From Kalaharituber pfeilii (lineage: Eukaryota; Ascomycota; Pezizomycetes; Pezizales; Pezizaceae), in assembly GCA_015179045.1 (NCBI GenBank), contig WHUZ01000048.1, positions 310,001 through 374,000 of the forward strand: a DNA stretch of 64,000 nt. The letters run 5' to 3'. The notes under the pieces are model-generated. The model was not told the DNA's origin and ran no database searches. It saw only the letters and a list, made by a program, of their open reading frames with translations. Positions within the stretch are counted from its first letter, which is position 1, and every line of letters starts with the position of its first letter. The position numbers were made by a program, and so were the translations under genes. Shown here one piece after another: positions 58,641 through 64,000 of the stretch.

Positions 58641-58758
58641 GTCTTGGCGTGGAAGTCGCCGACAATTTCATGTCGCAGCGCCTCGCGACGCCAAATTTTG
58701 TATGGGCAAAAAATTACTAGTAAAGTCGCGCACATTTTGTTCCAGACGTTCTCCCACA

Positions 58759-58820
58759 AAGCAACCGCGTAGTGTGGAGTAGCTTAGTCAGCCACTAAGC
58801 GGTAGTCTGGTTCGAGACTG
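58759..58820 (-). repeat. Right terminal inverted repeat (62 bp) of the DUF6589 transposon
   Basis: It ends ...GTCTGGTTCGAGACTG immediately before TAGATCAGG. It lacks the 5-base CAGTA found in the left copy. Confidence 0.92.
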
Positions 58821-58829
58821 TAGATCAGG

Positions 58830-59543
58830 TATCAGATTCCAGTGTTTGCTAGGGTGGGGATGTAGGGAAAGAGTGCAGCGCTGGATCTGATAAGCGCTTA
58901 CATTGGAGAGCGGGGTTCAGGATCGTCAAAACTCCAAAATCATTTTCTCGTCCAGATTTTTTAGCATTCGTGAAGTGCGCACAGAAACACCGCTTACTCT
59001 GATAGAGTTGAACAAAGTATCAATGGGATACGGCCATTTAACAAAACTCTGCTTTCATCCGACCTAAGGAAGAACATTATCTGTAAAAATGTCTCTTTCT
59101 CCTTGGCGATCACATGCCAAGCACCACATTAGTACCATTCGCACTTGTGCACTTAGCTTCTGTACCCTCTCGCTAACGTTCTCCCGACGCCGTTTCGTCG
59201 CCGCAAACTGCGTGGTAGGAATAACAGATACATACAAAACCTTCCACAGTATCGCACATTTGCCTGCATCTCTACACGCACACCACACCGTGCTGCATCA
59301 CCAATATCAATCGGCAACCAGCTTTCTCTTTAGTTGTCGGGGTATTTGCGATTAGCATAAGCTCTAGCGAGAAAGCAAAGCTGCAAGCGAAGCGAGCGGA
59401 GATAGATACCCCCCACCCCCATACAGCTGAGCGGGAGGTTCGATCAACCAACGAAACGAACGGACGAATAAAAGCTTTTTGTTGACGGACTTTCTGTTAT
59501 CTCATTCAAGACGTTTCTGCTAGTCAAGTTGGCGTTCCTCACG
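58830..59543. other. Spacer and promoter of the DUF1748 gene
   Basis: No gene is supported. An open frame at 59089-59355 has no recognisable domain. The last 150 bases are the likely promoter and leader of the gene at 59544. Confidence 0.4.
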
Positions 59544-60280
59544 ATGGTGGTATGTACTTTTTTGTTCCTCTTGGAGTTGATCAGGCCATCCACCGCCCCC
59601 ACTTGCCGGAGTCCCCCACCCGCCCATGGTCGCTGGCGGGAGGGGTCATAGCTAGATGTGTGCCTCGTTTTTCGGCACGGTTTCTATTTGCAAAGGCATC
59701 GGCTTGCAGAGGGTATAGAGGGCAGATATGGTGGGGTGGTGGTGGTTGAGTGATGGGGGACAGAGCGGATGATGAATGCGGCTTCAACAATCCTCGCTTG
59801 CGCAAGTTCATAGTCATGTATAGCTAACGTCTTTGGTCCCCCCTCACAAAAACAGCTTGGTAAAGTCGTCCATTACAGCGTGGACGCTATATTGAGTACG
59901 CCCCCTTCCTTCCCCTTCTACCCTGGCGCTGAACCTCTTGTATATAAGAGAAATAAATTGCTAACTGGGTCTTCCACATAGTCTCGGCCTTCCTCGCCGG
60001 CGTCAAACGCTCCACCGGCCTAACGTACGTTCAGCTTTCCATCCTCTCCCTCCCTATTCTGCTGTTCCCCCGCTTCTTCCCCCACCCTCCCTCCCGCCTA
60101 ACTAACTTCATCTCGTACTTTTCTGGCCGCCTAACGCTTTAACACAGCCTTAAAACCGAGAAAATCGAATCTCCCGACATCCGTTCTGCCGTCGACAAGT
60201 ATTTGAACGTGGGCGAGTGGGTCATGGACCAGAGCATTGCGTTTATGGGCGCGACGAGCTATTTCGAGCGGAAGCGTTAG
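59544..60280 (+). CDS. DUF1748 family small protein (73 aa, 4 exons)
   Basis: Exons are 59544-59549, 59856-59895, 59982-60024 and 60148-60280. Introns of 306, 86 and 123 nt are GT-AG, and phases agree (a split Ile codon and a split Thr codon). The first exon codes only for Met-Val. The protein begins MVLGKVVHYSVDAILISAFL and continues AGVKRSTGLTLKTEKIESPD, with LNVGEWVMDQSIAFMGATSY near the end. This is the layout of the fungal DUF1748 family: an N-terminal amphipathic/hydrophobic helix, the invariant KRSTG, and a C-terminal WV-containing helix. Members are small, near-universal in fungi and, as far as I know, mitochondrial, with little known about function. The gene is too fragmented by introns to appear as a long open frame. 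Confidence 0.85.
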
Positions 60281-61352
60281 AGACGTGGGGGGCAGGGAGA
60301 AAGGGTAGGTGGTGGGTGGTTTTGGAGATGATTGTGACGCTGAGCACGGCTTGAGGGAGTGTGAGGGGGGGGGAGATTGTGAGGCTGTGGTAGTGGTGTA
60401 GAGGAGAAGATATCCTTGCAACGGTGTATGAGAAGGAAAAGGGGGGAAAAAAAAATTGGGGGGAAATGAGGGGGCATTTGGCAACTTTTGCACATGGGGA
60501 GGGGACGCACTATAATGGGCTATTCAGGAAATCTGGATTGAGAAGGTCACGGTATTCGGGAAGTTGAGAAGGATTCAAAGCACCGGGATTGGGGTAGTTG
60601 GGGAAGTTGAAGCCATCTATAAAAATTACTCTGCTCTAAATGTTTCTTTTTTTCTTTTTTTTTTTTTTTTTTTCGTTGTCTCCCCTTGAGTCCCTTGTCG
60701 TTGTTGTGATGCGTTTTGATTTTTTATTTAAAAAATCTTGTCCATACTGTGGATGTTGAGTTGAGAGTGAGTGAGTGAGTGAGTGAGTGAGTGAGTGAGT
60801 GAGTGAGTGAGTGAGTGAGTGGATGTGTGTATGTTTTAAGTTTCCCCAGTTTTATTTGACCCAGGTTATTACTTTTTTCTTTTGTTTCAACAAACGAGGT
60901 AAGGCAGGAACGCAAAATCTAGCTTTGAAAGTATATATATATACAATCACAGGTTTCATTAATCTCATAGCTTTCAAGTCTATCAAGTTAGTTATGTCTA
61001 TGTATGTATGTATGTATGTATGTATGTATGTATGGGAAATTATCAAAAAATCAGTCAGTTTTTTAAGTTGCGTGCATGGATATGTCTTTTGTATTGATGT
61101 GCTAAGCTAAGTACGTTATGTAGATTCCCTCCACGGAGGATGTGACATGATATGTAAGTGTAAAACAAGAAACGAATGGAATGAATGCATAAATTCCCCA
61201 ATTCAGACTCAAGAGCGATTAGTGGTAATATAATATGGTAGTATGATTATGTGCGGGTAACAAGATATGCAGCTGGGTATTGTAGGGTGTTTGGATGCCC
61301 AATGGTGATGGTCATTATTTCCTCCTCGATATATCCCCCCGGGTTCCTTGTG
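60281..61352. repeat. Convergent intergenic region with two tetranucleotide microsatellites
   Basis: No gene is supported. (GAGT)n, about 13-14 copies, lies at 60766-60820, and (TATG)n, about 8 copies, at 61000-61034. A T tract occurs at 60644-60673. The region separates the convergent 3' ends of the DUF1748 and methyltransferase genes. Confidence 0.75.
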
Positions 61353-62099
61353 CTAGTATACGAAGGGGATAACTTTCCATGTTCTTTTCTTGTACTCCCT
61401 CCATTCGTCCCCAAATTCCTTTTCCAGAAACTCTTCCTCCTTCGCTGTCCGCACCTTGAATCCGTATCCCGCCAGACTCACCCATAATATTATCCCCGCG
61501 ATCACCATGCCATCCAGAATCTTCTGCCGTTCTTGCCTCGGCCCCAGAACACACGTCACCGCAGGACCGTCCAAGTCCGCAAAGGTCATGATGAATCCCG
61601 CCCCGGCGAGAAACGCGGTAACGTAGCTCGGGTGCCGCAGATACCGGTACATGCCGGTGGTAACGAGCTTTTTGTCAGGGGGCAGAGTGATGTGGAATGT
61701 GAATGCTTTGCCCAATTGCGCGTAGCAGAGGAAGCGGAGAGGAGATGCGATGAGCGTGAGGAGGATGCCGAGGGCGGAGATGGGCGTGAGGGTGTGAAAG
61801 GTGCGGAGGGCCGTGGGATGCGTATGGTGCGGGCAGAGGAGGGGAATGAGGGGGGAGGTGGGCTGATAGGACTGGAGGAACAGGAAGAGGGTGAGGAGGG
61901 TAGCCGGGCCGGCGACAAAGGTGTAGCGGACGGCGGTGAGGAAGGTGGGGTTAGCGGCGACGGTCATAAAAAGAGATTCTCGGACGGGGGATAAGTGGGA
62001 GGGGGTAGGGTTGGGGGGTTTGAGGACAAAACTGGTGAAGATGGTGATGAGCCAGTAGAGCAGAAAGAGAGCCCAGGCGGGCAGGGCAATGGAGTCCAT
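61353..62099 (-). CDS. Isoprenylcysteine carboxyl methyltransferase-like membrane protein (248 aa)
   Basis: ICMT enzymes methylate the C-terminal prenylcysteine of CaaX proteins such as Ras and mating pheromones, in the ER membrane, using S-adenosylmethionine. This is a single-exon frame of 248 residues, a normal length. It has several membrane segments from residue 7 on (ALFLLYWLITIFTSFVL; FVAGPATLLTLFLFL; LGILLTLIASPLRFLCYAQL). The catalytic region is clear: LGKAFTF, then TGMYRYLRHPSY, which contains the RHPxY cofactor motif, and the end RTAKEEEFLEKEFGDEWREY followed by KKRTWKVIPFVY. The start at 62099 is the first ATG. It is divergent from SUA5, sharing a short upstream region. It may be the STE14 orthologue or one of the fungal ICMT-like paralogues; sequence alone does not decide. 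Confidence 0.85.
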   Translation of the reverse strand: MDSIALPAWALFLLYWLITIFTSFVLKPPNPTPSHLSPVRESLFMTVAANPTFLTAVRYTFVAGPATLLTLFLFLQSYQPTSPLIPLLCPHHTHPTALRTFHTLTPISALGILLTLIASPLRFLCYAQLGKAFTFHITLPPDKKLVTTGMYRYLRHPSYVTAFLAGAGFIMTFADLDGPAVTCVLGPRQERQKILDGMVIAGIILWVSLAGYGFKVRTAKEEEFLEKEFGDEWREYKKRTWKVIPFVY

Positions 62100-62484
62100 T
62101 GTCGGGCGGTATTTGTCTGGGGGACCTGGGTTACGAGACTATCTAGGGACGCAGAAGAATGGGGCGGGGACGGGAGGTTTTAAGGACGGGATCTGCGGTG
62201 CAACCGAAAGCCTATTCGCCTATTCCAGCGTCAGGCGGAGCCTTGACGCGATGCTAGTATGCAGCAGAGAGAGGGCAGATGCAGCTGCTGCAATTTATGC
62301 AATATATGCAAGGCTGCGGTTATGTTCGCCCTCCTTGGCTGCATACCGTACCCCTTGCTGCATACCATACCCCTTGCTGCATACCATACCCCTTGCTGCA
62401 TACCATACCCCTTGCTGCAGGCCGCCCCACCACGCGCCCCTACCCTGCCCCGCCAAAAGAGATGCGAGGAGCAAGTCATCGCAC
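62100..62484. promoter_or_regulatory. Shared upstream region of the ICMT-like gene and SUA5
   Basis: The two genes are divergent with about 385 bp between start codons. The region contains the 19-bp tandem repeat listed separately. Minus-strand and plus-strand frames crossing it are artefacts of the repeat. Confidence 0.6.
62336..62420 (+). repeat. 19-bp tandem repeat, about 4.5 copies
   Basis: The unit is TTGCTGCATACCATACCCC. The first copy differs by a few bases (TTGGCTGCATACCGTACCCC); the last is cut after TTGCTGCA. Because 19 is not a multiple of three and the array lies between start codons, it is probably non-coding. Confidence 0.9.
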
Positions 62485-64000
62485 ATGGGCCGCACCACGC
62501 CTGTGACGCACTGGCGCGCCTCCATCGCCGCCCTCACTCGCCTTCTCTCCCCGCCCGGCAGCGGCACATCTCACCGTAGCCCCCAGCGCCATAACCGCCA
62601 GCAGCATCTCCCTGCTGCAGCTTCCAGCTCCCGATCCGCATCCACAATGCCGCACGCCTCGGCCCCGTCCGCCAGTGTACCCTCCTTCCCCGCCACCAAC
62701 GGCAGCGGCACACTCACAGACATCCTCAAAGTCGATCCTACATCAATTTCATTCACGCCTGCGCCTGCCTCGCATCATCACTGGCAGTACGACTCCCCAA
62801 TTCTAGAAATTCGGTGCGCGGAGACGAGGCGGAATTTGGAGCGCGCGGCGGCGATACTAAGGGAGGGGAGCCCTGTGGCATTTCCGACGGAGACAGTATA
62901 TGGACTGGGGGCGGATGCGACAAACGATGAGGGGGTGAAGAGGATCTTTAAGGCGAAGAATAGGCCGGTGGATAATCCACTTATTGTTCATGTTGCATCG
63001 TTGAGGCAGTTGAGGGAGCTGTTGAATCGGAGTCGAGGGACCGAGGAGAATGGGGATAGGAGGCGCGGCGTTTCGGATCAGAATGGCTTATCATTGCCGA
63101 TAGAGATACCGGAGGTCTACGCGCCGCTCATATCGGGGTTCTGGCCGGGGCCGTTGACGATATTATTGAACTTACCGGCAACGACACCGCTGTCGAAGCA
63201 TGTGACTGCGGAGCAGACGACGTTCGCAGTCCGGATACCAAATCACCCGATTGCACTTGCATTGGCGCATATGACCGACTTACCCATTGCTGCCCCGTCA
63301 GCAAATGCATCTGGGAAACCCTCACCAACGAGTGCAGCGCATGTTTATACTGACCTTAAAGGACGGATACCACTGATATTAGATGGAGGAGAAGCAGATG
63401 TGGGTGTTGAGTCAACTGTGGTTAGTGGGCTGTGTAATCCGCCGAGGATACTACGCCCTGGAGGAGTGAGTCTGGAGCAGATAAGGGCGTGTGGAGGGTA
63501 TGGGAGAAGTGCATAGCCGGCACGGGGAAGGTGACGACAGCAGCGACGGATACGATAACTATGACTCCGGAATGTGGAAGAGGTAATAGTACTACGGTGA
63601 GCTTGGAGGGGCGAGAGGAAGTGATTCCATTAGTCCCGGGGATGAAGTATAGGCATTACTCGCCGAAAGCGACGGTGATATTGTATGAGCCTGGCACGAC
63701 CCCTCCCGGATCAACCGAGCTCGGCAAGTCGGTGGGATGGAGAGGGAAAGTAGGGATCATTCGGACGAGGACATGGAGTGGGGATATAGCGGGGCAAGTG
63801 GCGTTAGAATTAGCAATAAGGAGGAATGGGCAGGGGGTGCAGAATGGGAGGGGTGGCGTTGAAGGAGGTATAGGGGTAGAGGAGATATTTTTGGGCACCT
63901 CAGGGGCAGAAATATCAAGGGGGTTATTTGCAGCATTGAGAGAGCTGGATGCAAGGGGAGTCGGGACGATTCATGTGGAAGGAATTGAGGAGGAGGAGGA
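62485..64000 (+). CDS. SUA5: Threonylcarbamoyl-AMP synthase SUA5 (partial, runs off window)
   Basis: It makes threonylcarbamoyl-AMP from threonine, bicarbonate and ATP, the first step of t6A37 modification of ANN-decoding tRNAs. The YrdC domain has GSPVAFPTETVYGLGADAT, FKAKNRPVDNPLIVHVAS, SGFWPGPLTILL, TFAVRIPNHPIAL and PIAAPSANASGKPSPTSA, ending VGVESTVVSG and RILRPGGVSLEQIRACGG. I infer an intron at 63498-63589 (92 nt, GT-AG), after which the SUA5 domain begins with PLVPGMKYRHYSPKATVILY and reads open to the window end. The intron replaces an apparent early stop (63514). Two starts are possible: 62485 adds an Arg/Ser-rich leader (MGRTTPVTHWRASIAALTRL) that looks mitochondrial; 62647 (MPHASAPSAS) gives a cytosolic form. 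Yeast Sua5 acts in both compartments, so both may be used. Confidence 0.92.

Larger units (their letters stand above)
52065..58829. mobile_element. 6.75-kb DUF6589 DNA transposon, apparently complete
   Basis: The element spans 52074-58820 between perfect 9-bp direct repeats TAGATCAGG (52065-52073 and 58821-58829). The termini begin CAGTCTCGAACCAGAC and match as inverted repeats over 62-67 bp. Two convergent spliced genes fill it: a DUF6589 protein on the plus strand and an unknown 929-residue protein on the minus strand, with 195 bp between their stops. Subterminal regions on both sides carry GTCGCCGACA motifs and hairpins. A 9-bp duplication is typical of MULE elements, but the proteins are not MULE-like. 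The role of the DUF6589 protein as transposase is my inference from domain pattern and context. Confidence 0.9.

Noticed and set aside
52065..58829. Classification of the large transposon as a MULE because of the 9-bp duplication
   Set aside because: The encoded proteins show no MULE transposase or zinc-finger motifs; the DUF6589 pattern fits better.
61533..61994. Plus-strand 153-codon frame opposite the ICMT-like gene
   Set aside because: It is a mirror frame of a well-supported membrane enzyme and has only charged low-complexity sequence.
62089..62484. Upstream extension of the SUA5 frame over the tandem repeat and into the ICMT-like gene
   Set aside because: It would code through a 19-bp repeat and overlap the divergent gene; the ATG at 62485 or 62647 gives a normal protein.
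63490..63520. Frameshift or early stop in SUA5 after EQIRACGG
   Set aside because: A 92-nt GT-AG intron (63498-63589) restores the frame into the SUA5 domain, so no defect needs to be assumed.
1..64000. tRNA genes, rRNA genes and CRISPR arrays
   Set aside because: I checked several GGTTCGA-like matches (for example near 20041, 58810 and 59430) but none had a matching T-arm stem or cloverleaf. No rRNA-like or CRISPR-like array was seen.

Overview
The window looks like nuclear DNA of a filamentous ascomycete, most likely a member of the Pezizomycetes (morel, cup-fungus or truffle relatives). The genes have short GT-AG introns of about 50-90 nt, long gene-poor and AT-rich stretches, and abundant decayed transposable elements. 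The strongest taxonomic hint is a full-length alpha-1,4-glucan lyase, an enzyme that to my knowledge has been characterised in fungi only from morels and Peziza. This placement is an inference.

Layout. 1-7.2 kb: a low-complexity hypothetical protein and the five-exon glucan lyase (3719-7196). 7.2-15.9 kb: a transposon graveyard with several small inverted-repeat elements and no convincing host gene. 15.9-18.0 kb: a concentrative nucleoside transporter. 20.7-23.1 kb: a hypothetical gene and a 5'-truncated LINE with RNase H and zinc-knuckle domains and perfect target-site duplications. 25.0-32.6 kb: a lineage-specific basic protein, a BCS1-like AAA ATPase with two apparent homopolymer frameshifts, and a conserved fungal protein of unknown role. 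32.6-46.8 kb: gene-poor, with one secreted lysine-rich protein, another LINE fragment and several small elements. 46.8-48.8 kb: a secreted BBE-type FAD oxidase. 49.9-58.8 kb: a cluster of transposons. 59.5-64 kb: housekeeping genes, namely a DUF1748 mitochondrial-type small protein, an ICMT-like methyltransferase and SUA5 (cut by the window end).

The most interesting object is a 6.75 kb DNA transposon at 52074-58820. It has 62-67 bp terminal inverted repeats, a perfect 9-bp target-site duplication, and two convergent spliced genes. One encodes a DUF6589 protein that I infer to be the transposase. The other encodes a 929-residue protein with an AT-hook-like motif and no recognised family. Every in-frame stop in both genes falls inside a plausible intron, so the element may be intact.

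A second point of interest is a set of very short (about 30-75 bp) poly(A)-tailed insertions. Most are flanked by 10-14 bp duplications, and all begin at or just upstream of a 3'-terminal stem-loop that the larger LINE copies share. All coordinates, splice sites and family assignments come from reading the sequence by eye; no database search or computation was run.
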